Below, piece by piece: positions 34,826-44,222 of a DNA stretch of 64,000 nucleotides; position 1 is the stretch's first letter; each line of letters starts with the position of its first letter. Position numbers and translations under genes: made by a program. The stretch spans positions 372,001 to 436,000 of the forward strand of contig NZ_CP041687.1 in assembly GCF_007362475.1 (NCBI RefSeq), read 5' to 3'. The notes under the pieces were generated by a model, which did not search any database, was not told the DNA's origin, and saw only the letters and a program-made list of their open reading frames with translations. This DNA is from Chryseobacterium sp. SNU WT5. GTDB taxonomy: Bacteria; Bacteroidota; Bacteroidia; Flavobacteriales; Weeksellaceae.

Positions 34826-37645
34826 ATGAAAAGATATTCCTCTGCCTTCTTCCTCTTATTCCTGTTTTTTGAGATTTATGCTCAGCAGGATCACATTTAT
34901 ATCTCTGCGCAGCTAGCCGAAAACAAAAAAACGATTACAGTAAATCAGGAGATAGTTTATCATAATATATCGCAAAAAACTTTAGATAAGATAAAACTTC
35001 TTAACTGGATCGCGGCATACAAGACTCGCGACACTCCCCTTTTAAAAAGAAAGCTGGAAGATCGTAATAGTGCGTTATACTTTGCCGAATCTGAGCACTT
35101 AGGTTCCCTGGGGGATTTAATGGTTCAGATTGATGGTTCCGATTGGGTGAAAACTCCCTCATCGGAGGAAAACATTTATATTCCTTTAGGGAATCCACTT
35201 CCTGCAGGTGACGCATTAAAAATAAATTTGAAATACCAAATCAATTTACCGGACGCTAAGTTCACGGGATACGGAACAGCAGTAAATAAGATCGCTTTAA
35301 AATATTTCTTCCTAACTCCAGATTCTTTTGAAACAGAAATACCGTCTTTCCGCTATTATTTGGATATAGAAGAAAATCAAAGTCCTGGAAATTTCTGGAA
35401 AATTAACCTTAAAGTCCCGGCAGGATTAGCGGTGGAAAGTAATTTACCAAAAATTAGCGATCATTCTTTCGAAGGCCAACTGAATAAAGATCCCGAGTTT
35501 ATCATTAGGGAAGCAAACTTTGATCAAATTACAACACAAGTCAACGATCAAAAGATTACTATAGAGTTCAGTTATCTTTTAACCGAGTTAGAACGCCGGA
35601 ATTTAGAGTTTTTCCTTCCGCTACAGTTACATTTTATAAAAAACAAAATTGGTTTTCTACCTTCTAAAATTTTAATTACAGAGAAATTCAACAAGGATGA
35701 AAATTTTATTGGAATCGACGATATCAACTTTTGGAAATTTCACTATAAACTTTTCAAAGATGAGGAGAAAACGGATTTAAACTATTTCAGTATTTTGTCC
35801 AAAGCAATAGTTCAACGAGCTGCGATTTTCGAAAAAAGCCAAGATCACTGGTTGACAAATGGGTTAAAAACCTATCTGGAGATTCAGTACATCGACCGAT
35901 ATTATCATGATCGGAAACTGTTAGGTGATTTACCTAATGAACTGAAGATATTTGGTTTAAAGCCTCTTAAATTTTTTCATTTATCAAATTTAAAACTCAG
36001 CGAGAGATATGGTCTAGGGTATCAATATATGCTCACACAAAATCTAGATCAAAAAATTAAAATACCTTTTGAAGATTTAAGTAATTTCAATGCAACAGCA
36101 ATCAGCCATTTCGAAACTGGTAACCTGTTCTCCTTTATTGCAGAGAAAATGGGTTCAGAGAAATTTGATGATTTTCTTAAGAGTTATCTTACTAATCATG
36201 AGGGGAAACATATTGATCAAAAAGAATTTTTAGATGAACTGACTTTAGCTTCAGGATATTCAGCAGATTTTCTGGAAGAGTTCATCGCTCAAAAAAACAG
36301 GGTTAATTTTAAGTTAAAGAGATTTCAAAAAAGCGGAGATCAATTTCAAGTAAAAATTTCGAAGAATACAACTCAACAAATTCCCTTTAAATTAGAAACT
36401 GAAACAAAAACGGGAGAAAAGCAAGTATTTTGGTTTGATACCGAATCTTCTAAAAATACAGTACTTTACAATATTCCCCAAGCAAATGCTGATAAAATCG
36501 TCGTAAACAGTGATTACATTTTCCCAGAAGCAAACTTCCGCGATAATTACCTCTACACCAAGGGATTATTTGCAAATACAAAGAAAATAAGATTAAAGGT
36601 GTTCAAAGACATTCCAAATCCTGAATATAATGAGATTTACGTAAATCCACGACTTAATTTTAATGCGTACGACAAAGTACTTTTTGGAGTTAACTTTAAA
36701 AACTCGTCCCTATTTGACCGGAAATTTGATTATTCAATTACTCCTTATTTTAGTTCAGGAACGGGAACACTGGCGGGTTCTGGAAATGTTTCCTATTCTT
36801 TTCAACCAGCCAATAGTTTTTATAGATCTTTGGATTTAGGAATTTCCAGCTCCTACTTTCATTATGATTATGATTTAACTTATAAGAAATTTGCAGCCTC
36901 TGCCAACTTGAATTTCGCAAAGAACCCTCGCTCCGACATTCGGCGGAATTTGGTATTCTCTTACAATTTTCTTGAAAAAGAACTCAATGAAATATTAAGA
37001 GCTCAGAATGACTACGCGAAATATAATCTTTGGAATTTAGGATATGCTTACTCAGACCGGAGCTTAATTCATGAGAAATATCTAAGCGCAGGACTGCAGT
37101 GGATGGAGGATTTCCAAAAATTTTCAACGGAACTCTCCTATCGATGGGAATTTGACAGAAATAAAAAAATAAGTTTCCGCTTTTTCGGAGGTTATTTCTT
37201 CTCTAATAAAACAAAGAACAATTTATTTGATTATGGAATTTCAAGAGTTTCAAATTATTCATTTTCTTACGGCCTCATAGGTCAAAGCGCAACTACAGGT
37301 TTGCTTTCGCAACAGTTTATTCTAGCTGAAGGAGGATTTAAATCTTATATCGGGACCCCGGCAAACCAATGGATTTCGACGGTTAATGTCGATTCTCATG
37401 TTTGGCGTTGGTTTAATGTTTACGCAGATGCAGGAGTTTATAAAAGTAAATTTCAGGATCCTAAGTTCATTTGGGATTCTGGAGTTAAGCTGAAGGTCAT
37501 TCCTGATTTTCTGGAAGTTTATTTTCCAATCCAAAGTACTTTAGGGTTCGAACCCTCATTTAAAGATTATGGCAAAAGAATCAGATTTACGTTGACTCTA
37601 AATTTCTCAGCGATTACCAGTTATTTCCGCAGAGGATATTTTTAA
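34826..37645 (+). CDS. M1-peptidase-like domain fused to a probable outer-membrane beta-barrel
   Basis: This 939-residue exported protein has a signal peptide cut near IYA/QQ (residue 19). The N-terminal half resembles the M1 aminopeptidase fold, including the segment DHWLTNGLKTYLEIQYID, which matches the region after the zinc site. Where HExxH should precede it, the sequence reads IVQRAAIF, so zinc binding and catalysis are lost. The last 330 residues or so are a run of alternating aromatic beta strands ending in SAITSYFRRGYF, as in barrels. The ATG at 34826 is preferred to a TTG six bases upstream. It may be a surface-anchored binding protein. Confidence 0.8.
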   Translation: MKRYSSAFFLLFLFFEIYAQQDHIYISAQLAENKKTITVNQEIVYHNISQKTLDKIKLLNWIAAYKTRDTPLLKRKLEDRNSALYFAESEHLGSLGDLMVQIDGSDWVKTPSSEENIYIPLGNPLPAGDALKINLKYQINLPDAKFTGYGTAVNKIALKYFFLTPDSFETEIPSFRYYLDIEENQSPGNFWKINLKVPAGLAVESNLPKISDHSFEGQLNKDPEFIIREANFDQITTQVNDQKITIEFSYLLTELERRNLEFFLPLQLHFIKNKIGFLPSKILITEKFNKDENFIGIDDINFWKFHYKLFKDEEKTDLNYFSILSKAIVQRAAIFEKSQDHWLTNGLKTYLEIQYIDRYYHDRKLLGDLPNELKIFGLKPLKFFHLSNLKLSERYGLGYQYMLTQNLDQKIKIPFEDLSNFNATAISHFETGNLFSFIAEKMGSEKFDDFLKSYLTNHEGKHIDQKEFLDELTLASGYSADFLEEFIAQKNRVNFKLKRFQKSGDQFQVKISKNTTQQIPFKLETETKTGEKQVFWFDTESSKNTVLYNIPQANADKIVVNSDYIFPEANFRDNYLYTKGLFANTKKIRLKVFKDIPNPEYNEIYVNPRLNFNAYDKVLFGVNFKNSSLFDRKFDYSITPYFSSGTGTLAGSGNVSYSFQPANSFYRSLDLGISSSYFHYDYDLTYKKFAASANLNFAKNPRSDIRRNLVFSYNFLEKELNEILRAQNDYAKYNLWNLGYAYSDRSLIHEKYLSAGLQWMEDFQKFSTELSYRWEFDRNKKISFRFFGGYFFSNKTKNNLFDYGISRVSNYSFSYGLIGQSATTGLLSQQFILAEGGFKSYIGTPANQWISTVNVDSHVWRWFNVYADAGVYKSKFQDPKFIWDSGVKLKVIPDFLEVYFPIQSTLGFEPSFKDYGKRIRFTLTLNFSAITSYFRRGYF

Positions 37646-37656
37646 AGATATTAAAA

Positions 37657-37685
37657 AAAGCGGTTCAGCGCTGAACCGCTTTATA
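37657..37685 (+). terminator. Palindromic terminator hairpin
   Basis: A perfect 26-base palindrome with arms AAAGCGGTTCAGC and GCTGAACCGCTTT follows the M1-like/barrel gene after 11 bases. The T-run is short. Confidence 0.7.
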
Positions 37686-37795
37686 ACTATTATGTATGAC
37701 CATTTTCAATCATGTTGCAAATTTTAAAAGCAAAGTGTGCAAAGAAAATACAATAATGACGATTTTCGGATATACATTTAACTATTTTAAGAAAT

Positions 37796-38635
37796 TTAGT
37801 TCTTTAAAATTTTCTGAGAAACTTTTTTCCCATCGACTTCCGCATTTATGAAATAAACACCTTTAGTTAAAGATGATACGTCCAATGCCGAATTTTCAGA
37901 TACTGTCGCGGATTTTACTACCTGACCATTTAAGTTTATAATTTGTACTTCTGCATTGGCACCAAATACAATAGAGTTTGTAACACTTGTATTTTTTACT
38001 AATTTATTTTTTATATTATTAACATCTGAAACAGCCAGAGAAGCTAGTGGTGTTGGAGCACCCGTCTTAAAATCTGCACTATTATTATTTGAATCTACGC
38101 CTCCTGTTCTTGCAATGGATACAGTAGCTGACGGGCTTGGTGCAGCGCCAGTTCCTTCAAATTGCGAAGCAGCGCCATATCCTACAAAATCTAATACGTT
38201 CGCATCAGTTGGTGCTACAACTTGAGTAGTATTAGATGCAAGCACAATCTTTCCATCCCCAGCTGCCATTATAAATCCAGCTACAGTATTGGTACCACCA
38301 CCAAAATTTATAGGGATAGGAGCAATAAGGTCAGGAGTTAGATCTACAGTTCCACCAGCTCCAGCCCCTTCCTGAATTAAATAGGTCTGCCCAGGATTTA
38401 AAGTAATAGGAGGTAAAGGATGATACTGATTAAATGTTCCGGTTTTTGACGCATACTGTAATGTTGCGTTTGTTAAGGTAGCTGCAGTTGCTCCAGTATT
38501 CATTAACTCTATGAAGTCATTTTTATAAGTGGATCCTGAATTCCCACCGCCACCGTAAACTTCATTGATAACAATCTGCGCATTGCTCATTGTAGCAATC
38601 GCTGATAGACTTAAAAAGGTAAAGATTTTCTTCAT
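37796..38635 (-). CDS. Secreted lamin-tail-domain protein with T9SS type A sorting tail
   Basis: This 279-residue protein has a signal peptide (cut near SNA/QI, residue 19). An Ig-like lamin tail domain follows at about residues 20-165 (VINEVYGGGGNSGS, NDFIELMNTG, LDFVGYGAAS). The C-terminal 65 residues form a type A sorting domain with VQIINLNGQVVKSATVSE and end in KGVYFINAEVDGKKVSQKI. The protein is therefore expected on the cell surface or outside, exported by the type IX system. Its tail is similar to that of the next gene upstream, which suggests a shared origin. The role is unknown. Confidence 0.9.
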   Translation of the reverse strand: MKKIFTFLSLSAIATMSNAQIVINEVYGGGGNSGSTYKNDFIELMNTGATAATLTNATLQYASKTGTFNQYHPLPPITLNPGQTYLIQEGAGAGGTVDLTPDLIAPIPINFGGGTNTVAGFIMAAGDGKIVLASNTTQVVAPTDANVLDFVGYGAASQFEGTGAAPSPSATVSIARTGGVDSNNNSADFKTGAPTPLASLAVSDVNNIKNKLVKNTSVTNSIVFGANAEVQIINLNGQVVKSATVSENSALDVSSLTKGVYFINAEVDGKKVSQKILKN

Positions 38636-38737
38636 TTTTTTAGAATTTTGTAATTGATGATTAGTTTTGTAAAGTAAAGCTACACAATACTTTTCATTAA
38701 AAACCTAAAATAATAATAAATATTTAATAACAAAAGA

Positions 38738-38759
38738 AGATTATCCTTTCGGATAATCT
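38738..38759 (-). terminator. Intrinsic terminator of the upstream T9SS cargo gene
   Basis: The perfect 9-bp stem AGATTATCC / GGATAATCT with a 4-base loop is followed on the minus strand by a T-rich stretch (TCTTTTG). Confidence 0.65.
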
Positions 38760-38784
38760 CTTTAACTGATATTTTTTCGAAAAT

Positions 38785-39537
38785 TTACCTTTTAACAATT
38801 TTTTGAGAAACTGGGCGCCCATTTAGCATTCCCGTAACTACATATTGACCTTTGGGCAATACAGCGACATCTAAAGGATTTTTCGCTGAGACTGAGGCAG
38901 TTTTTACAATTTGACCATTCATATTAACAACTTTCACGTCGGAGGTAACAGCAAATGAAATCGTGTTTTCTACCAAAGTATTTTTTACAAAAGCTGTTTT
39001 TTTAGTATTGGTATTATTGACACCGAGACCAGCTTTATAAACTTCAATATCATCTAAAAAAAATCTATTTTTGGCACTTTGTGACGAAAAAACAATCTTA
39101 CTATTAGGGGTACCTCCAGTGATTTGCACGGTGTAACCAAAAAAAACACCTTGTGCTAAATTAATAGTTGAAATATTTAAGGATCCACCACCAATGATCG
39201 CAATATTCATTTTAAATTTCTCGCCATTACCAGCCCAGGCACCCGCTTTGAAACTTAATATGGCATCACCCGAAAGTGAAGACAATTCTGGTGTAGTGAC
39301 TGATCCAGGCTGAGTTTCTGTACCAACTCTTATACATTGATCTGCAGCGTAAACATTTGTGAACTCAAATCCCGGCAATGTCGTAGCTTGCAATAATGAT
39401 ACAGAGCTCCCAGTCCATATACCATCATTTCCTCCACTTCCTTGCATGTTGTCGAAATCAGCAGCAAAAACCGATATTTGAGCATTAAAACCAACTGCAA
39501 CAATTACAGTCGCAACTAAAGAATAGATTTTTTTCAT
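38785..39537 (-). CDS. Secreted protein with T9SS type A sorting tail
   Basis: This 250-residue protein has a signal peptide (cut near GFNA/QI, residue 19). A beta-rich middle part (about residues 25-165, with AADFDNMQGSGGNDGIW and FFLDDIEVYKAG) resembles the choice-of-anchor or cleaved-adhesin type of jelly-roll domain seen in Bacteroidetes secreted proteins. The C-terminal sorting domain has VKVVNMNGQIVKTASVSA and ends KGQYVVTGMLNGRPVSQKIV. It lies upstream of the other T9SS cargo gene on the same strand but is separated from it by a terminator. Function unknown. Confidence 0.87.
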   Translation of the reverse strand: MKKIYSLVATVIVAVGFNAQISVFAADFDNMQGSGGNDGIWTGSSVSLLQATTLPGFEFTNVYAADQCIRVGTETQPGSVTTPELSSLSGDAILSFKAGAWAGNGEKFKMNIAIIGGGSLNISTINLAQGVFFGYTVQITGGTPNSKIVFSSQSAKNRFFLDDIEVYKAGLGVNNTNTKKTAFVKNTLVENTISFAVTSDVKVVNMNGQIVKTASVSAKNPLDVAVLPKGQYVVTGMLNGRPVSQKIVKR

Positions 39538-39661
39538 TTTTAATTATTTGAGTATAATATTATAGTTGTAAAAATAGGATTTGTTTTACCAATTTAAAAA
39601 TTTTATAACCCAATTATTATTAATTATTCAAAAATAATTTTAATGATAGTTTTTCGTTACT

Positions 39662-42600
39662 TTGAAAAAAATACCTTCGTACGTTTTGATTAAGAAAATA
39701 AGTTTAATTTTCTGTGTGTTAATCGCATTATCTCCTGTAAATGCACAGATTTTCACTTGGCAAAATCCTAATTTATCTACCGACTCTATAAAACGCGATT
39801 CTATATTGACTGCCAAGATTGAAAAAGATATTTTTTCAAAAGATACCTTAGATTTTATAAGAAGACCTGATCAAAAAATTATTGAAGAGGGTGTTTTAGT
39901 GAAAAATAACCGGTCACAAATTTTAACCGATTTAAATTCAAAAGGATCCATCATTCGGGGAATCACTTTCGGGAATAATCAGGGACAAAGCGTCCAAAGT
40001 TCCATGGACTTACAAGTTACAGGAAAACTGTCTACTGATGTTTCCATTCTGGCCTCTATCTCTGATCATAATCTTCCTGTACAAGCAGATGGATACACCC
40101 AAACGCTGGAAGAATTTGATAAGATCTACCTGCAGCTTAACATAAAAGATCGTTCAATTTTACGCGCTGGTCATTTAGATTTATTTAATAATCAAATTCA
40201 TTTTGCACGCTTTCAACGACGAAGTATGGGTTTGCAGTTTGAGACGCAAATTGGAAACGAAAATAAAACGTTTGTAGATCTTTCTGCGGGAGTGGCGAGA
40301 AGTGAATTCTTCCGGGTGCGATTTGACGGCGTGGAAGGCAATCAGGGTCCATATCGTTTGAATGGAAAAAATGGTGAGCAGTTTATAACCATCATTTCAG
40401 GTTCAGAATTAGTCTACATTGATGGTATATTGATGAAAAGAGGTGAAAATCAAGACTATACCATTAACTATAATACGGGCGAAATAACTTTTACAACTTC
40501 CAGGCCTATTTTTAAGCAAAATCAAATTTCAATTTCGTACAACTATGCAAATCGAAATTATACTCGATTTCTAGTAACTGGTGGTATTCAACACGAGAGA
40601 GAAAAACTAAAGATAGGATTCAACTGGTTTCTAGAGAATGACAATAAGAATGCTCCGTTGGCTTTAAATCTTTCGAAAGAAGATGAGCTGATTCTTGCAA
40701 ATGCAGGCAACGATACCAATAGCATGTTTGCTCCATCGGGAACCGTCTCAGATTATGATGTGAATAAAATACTGTATCAACTCAAACAAAATGGATCAAA
40801 TTCCTATTATGAGTTCTCAACTGATCAAAACCAAAGCCTTTATCAAGTAGCATTTACGTATTTTGGTGAAAACTCAGGTGATTATCGTTTAAAACAAACA
40901 ACAAATAACGGTAGGCTTTTCGAATATGTTGGGACTAACTTAGGTACCTACAGAGCGGTGAGGAAACTTCCTGCTCCACAAAAAGCGCAGGTTTTTTCTA
41001 CCAATGCAGAATTCCTTTTAGATAATGGGAAAATAGGAGCTGATCTATCTTTGAGTAATTATGATATCAATTTATTTTCTTCCAAAGACAATAATCAAAA
41101 CCTAGGTTATGCAACCAGAATTTTTGGCAATAAAACTTTCATCAAAAATAACTGGAGAGGGACGCCAAGTATAGAATACCAGCATATCAGTTCCCGATTT
41201 CATATTTTAGACAGGATTAACGATGTAGAATTTGCACGGGATTTTAACCTCTCTCAAGAGTTCAATCAAATTGCACAAAACAGATTAATTTTTAGTTTTC
41301 TAAATCAATGGAACAACAGTTCTTATATCAACTATCATTTTAATTTCTTAGATGAAAAAAATTTCTATCAAGGTCTGAAAAATGATATTGAATTTGGGTG
41401 GAAAGCAAGAAAATTTAATACTCAAGGTGCAATCTCCTATCTGGATACAAAATCGGTATTCCAGGATACCAACTTAACCAAAGCCAAAGTCACGACCGAA
41501 TACTCGGGAAAGAAAGGAAATTGGTCCATTGGAGCAAGCATGGAACATAATCTTAAAAATTTTAATCAGACCGGCTTACTGGATGTGACAAGTTATCGCT
41601 TGAAAGAAATTTTCATTCAAAAGAAAATTGGTGATTCTACCAGAACAAAACTAATGGCTAAAATGTACTTGCGGGACAATGATTCAGTAAAAAACAATAT
41701 ACTGCAAAACAGAAATCAGGTACTTGGTTTTATGGCAGAAAGTCAACTCGTCAAAACGGAAAAAGCAACATTATCAGCATTGGTTCACTACCGAAAATTT
41801 TTTGAAAAAGCAGAAGATCAGCAAACATCCTATAATCAGGATTTTATTGTTGGAAATATCACTTACCAACAACAGTTATTTAAAACGGGAATGCGGTTGC
41901 AGGCGTCTTATGAACTGGGAAATGGTCAGGAAGCACAACGGGAATTTCAGTACATCAAAGTAACTGATGGTCAGGGAATTTATAAATGGACGGATTATAA
42001 TGACGATGGAATCCAACAACTTGATGAATTTGAAGTTGCTGAATATGCCGATTTAGCCCAGTACATACGAATTTATACAAATACCGTAAAATACATACCA
42101 TCTAATAAAAATAAAATACAGGTTGCTTTATTTATCAATCCTTCTATTATTTTTAATTCAGAGAATCAATTTTTAAAACGTTGGAATTTTAATATTTCCG
42201 TAAACTCTCAAAATTCTTATTTAAAAAAAGAACAGGCAATCGTTTGGAATCCACTGTCTAAAAACCAGGATCAAATTTTGAAAAATCAAAACATTTTGGC
42301 TTCAGCTCAGTTTAATTCTTCTGCGCAATCCGGCTGGAATGGCAATTACCGCTTCATTGCCAACGATAATTTAATTAATGCCAATTTTAGTAATGAAGAA
42401 CGTAAGCAGACTTCTCATTTCTTAAATATTGGTCATCGGTTTGGACAGGACCTTAGATTACACTGGGAAAATTCTGCTCACGAAGTAAAAAATTCTTCGC
42501 AGCTTTTTTCCAGCAGAAATTTTGAGTTAATAAATTTTGAAACAAGACCCAAACTCACCTACCAATTTACAGATGCTCTTCAATCGGAAATATCTTCCGC

Positions 42601-42919
42601 ATTTCGTCAGAAAAAAAGAATCGATGGTAATGAATTTTTAAAATCGTTTGATCTTACCGGAAGTTTACAATGGGATTGGAGAAAAACTTCAATTCGTGGA
42701 AATTTTTCTTTCATTAATAATGATTTTACAGGAAATAACTTTTCAATTGTTGGCAATCAAATGCTGGATGGTCTGAAGCCTGGAAAAAACCAGGTATGGT
42801 CCGTTTTTCTGCAGCAAGCCATCAATTCTTTTATTCAGCTTGATATGAATTACGAAGGGCGAAATTCTGGCGAACGAACGATTCACATTGGATCCATGCA
42901 GGTTAAAGCCAGTTTCTGA
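39662..42919 (+). CDS. Large outer-membrane beta-barrel protein, unknown function
   Basis: This 1085-residue protein has a signal peptide (IFCVLIALSPVNA, cut near residue 28). An in-frame stop at 39647 leaves only the TTG at 39662 as start. The segment IRGITFGNNQGQSVQSSMDL near residue 100 and GSELVYIDGILMKRGENQDY near 250 resemble repeats found in SprA-like surface proteins. The rest is a long series of short amphipathic beta strands with aromatic ends, as in a big barrel. It is not recognised as a TonB-dependent receptor, since no plug or TonB box is seen. It stands alone, divergent from the T9SS cargo genes. Confidence 0.8.
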   Translation: MKKIPSYVLIKKISLIFCVLIALSPVNAQIFTWQNPNLSTDSIKRDSILTAKIEKDIFSKDTLDFIRRPDQKIIEEGVLVKNNRSQILTDLNSKGSIIRGITFGNNQGQSVQSSMDLQVTGKLSTDVSILASISDHNLPVQADGYTQTLEEFDKIYLQLNIKDRSILRAGHLDLFNNQIHFARFQRRSMGLQFETQIGNENKTFVDLSAGVARSEFFRVRFDGVEGNQGPYRLNGKNGEQFITIISGSELVYIDGILMKRGENQDYTINYNTGEITFTTSRPIFKQNQISISYNYANRNYTRFLVTGGIQHEREKLKIGFNWFLENDNKNAPLALNLSKEDELILANAGNDTNSMFAPSGTVSDYDVNKILYQLKQNGSNSYYEFSTDQNQSLYQVAFTYFGENSGDYRLKQTTNNGRLFEYVGTNLGTYRAVRKLPAPQKAQVFSTNAEFLLDNGKIGADLSLSNYDINLFSSKDNNQNLGYATRIFGNKTFIKNNWRGTPSIEYQHISSRFHILDRINDVEFARDFNLSQEFNQIAQNRLIFSFLNQWNNSSYINYHFNFLDEKNFYQGLKNDIEFGWKARKFNTQGAISYLDTKSVFQDTNLTKAKVTTEYSGKKGNWSIGASMEHNLKNFNQTGLLDVTSYRLKEIFIQKKIGDSTRTKLMAKMYLRDNDSVKNNILQNRNQVLGFMAESQLVKTEKATLSALVHYRKFFEKAEDQQTSYNQDFIVGNITYQQQLFKTGMRLQASYELGNGQEAQREFQYIKVTDGQGIYKWTDYNDDGIQQLDEFEVAEYADLAQYIRIYTNTVKYIPSNKNKIQVALFINPSIIFNSENQFLKRWNFNISVNSQNSYLKKEQAIVWNPLSKNQDQILKNQNILASAQFNSSAQSGWNGNYRFIANDNLINANFSNEERKQTSHFLNIGHRFGQDLRLHWENSAHEVKNSSQLFSSRNFELINFETRPKLTYQFTDALQSEISSAFRQKKRIDGNEFLKSFDLTGSLQWDWRKTSIRGNFSFINNDFTGNNFSIVGNQMLDGLKPGKNQVWSVFLQQAINSFIQLDMNYEGRNSGERTIHIGSMQVKASF

Positions 42920-43022
42920 GAATTAGGTAACGGGTGTGAGGTCGTAGTCCGCAGATTAAAGTAGAGTGTTTTAAATTAATAACTACTTTGATGAATAAAT
43001 TAATACATACTCAATTTCTTAA

Positions 43023-44219
43023 TTAATCTTCATAAATGATATACTTCATTCTGATTTTCTCGAAATCATTCAAATCATTTTTCCACGAATCTTTAATTTC
43101 TTTTGCAGATTTACCAGCGATGATTTGCTTTCTAAGTTGATCTGTTCCTGCCAGTTTATCGAAGAACAAATTCTTTAGGAAGAAGTCCTGTTTTGGATTT
43201 TTATATTCTTTATAGGACTGCAGAAGCCAGTCTAAGTTTAACGCTCGTAAATCATCTGTATGATTTGAAAGGTTTTCACCGTAACACAATTGACCGTTTA
43301 AAAAAGGATCGGTTGCACCGGCAGAAGGTTTTGGTGTAAATTGATAAGCGAAATCTTTAGTCCACGGCGAACCGTAAATCTGAAAGGGCAAACCAGTTCC
43401 TCTACCCACTGAAACCTGAGTTCCTTCAAAAAAACATAAACTAGGGTACAAATTAATAGATAGGTCGTTAGGCAGATTAGGTGAAGGTTGCTCAGAAATC
43501 TCATACCTTTGTTTCTTATGATAATTCTGCATAGGAACCACCGTATACTTGGCTTGTATTCCTTTGCTAAGCCATTTTTCACCATTGACCATTTTCCCAT
43601 ATTCCCCAATCGTTAAACCGTACACCACGGGAATATTGTGCATCCCAACAAAACTCTTCCACTGATTTTGTAAAACCGGACCATCAATGTATCCATCATG
43701 TGGATTTGGGCGGTCCAGCACGATCACTTCTACATTATTTTCAGCGGCGGCCTCCATTACATAAGTTAAAGTAGAAATATAGGTATAGAATCGAACACCA
43801 ACGTCCTGAATATCAAAAAGTATGACATCAATTCCTTTTAATTGTTCCGGTTTCGGTTTTTTGTTAGTTCCATAAAGGGAAATAATAGGAATACCAGTTT
43901 TGCTATCTACTCCGTTTTTAACATGTTGTCCCGCATCTGCATCGCCCCGAAAGCCATGCTCAGGCGCAAAAATAGTTCTGATGTTGATATTATTTTTCAC
44001 TAAATAGTCCACCAAAAAAGTCTTGTCTTTCAGTAATCCCGTTTGATTAGTCACAATCGCCAGCGATTTATTTTTAAGTAAAGGGAGATACAATTCTGGG
44101 CGGTCTGCACCCGTTTTAAAACAGTTCTTATCGATATTCTGTGCAAAATTCATTTGGTAAAAACCAAAATAAATTAGCACAATCAGAAGTAAATCTTTAT
44201 TTTTGGCTCTTAAACTCAT
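43023..44219 (-). CDS. DUF1343 protein, NamZ-like exo-beta-N-acetylmuramidase
   Basis: This 398-residue exported protein (signal peptide cut near NFA/QN, residue 27) belongs to the DUF1343 family. NamZ, a member of it, removes N-acetylmuramic acid from the ends of glycan chains. Typical segments are AIVTNQTGLL, FAPEHGFRGDADAGQ, VILFDIQDVGVRFYTYISTL and VLDRPNPHDGYIDGP. The role would be peptidoglycan recycling in the periplasm. Its start is three bases from that of a divergent permease gene, and its -7 box (44264-44271) lies inside that neighbour. Confidence 0.9.
   Translation of the reverse strand: MSLRAKNKDLLLIVLIYFGFYQMNFAQNIDKNCFKTGADRPELYLPLLKNKSLAIVTNQTGLLKDKTFLVDYLVKNNINIRTIFAPEHGFRGDADAGQHVKNGVDSKTGIPIISLYGTNKKPKPEQLKGIDVILFDIQDVGVRFYTYISTLTYVMEAAAENNVEVIVLDRPNPHDGYIDGPVLQNQWKSFVGMHNIPVVYGLTIGEYGKMVNGEKWLSKGIQAKYTVVPMQNYHKKQRYEISEQPSPNLPNDLSINLYPSLCFFEGTQVSVGRGTGLPFQIYGSPWTKDFAYQFTPKPSAGATDPFLNGQLCYGENLSNHTDDLRALNLDWLLQSYKEYKNPKQDFFLKNLFFDKLAGTDQLRKQIIAGKSAKEIKDSWKNDLNDFEKIRMKYIIYED
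44198..44205 (+). promoter_or_regulatory. -7 box of the FtsX/LolE-like gene, inside the DUF1343 gene
   Basis: TATTTTTG fits TAnnTTTG and lies 17 bases before the TTG at 44223, within the signal-peptide codons of the opposite gene. Confidence 0.5.
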
Positions 44220-44222
44220 CTC

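Noticed and set aside
34826..37645. Active M1 aminopeptidase
   Set aside because: The HExxH zinc-binding motif is absent at the expected position.
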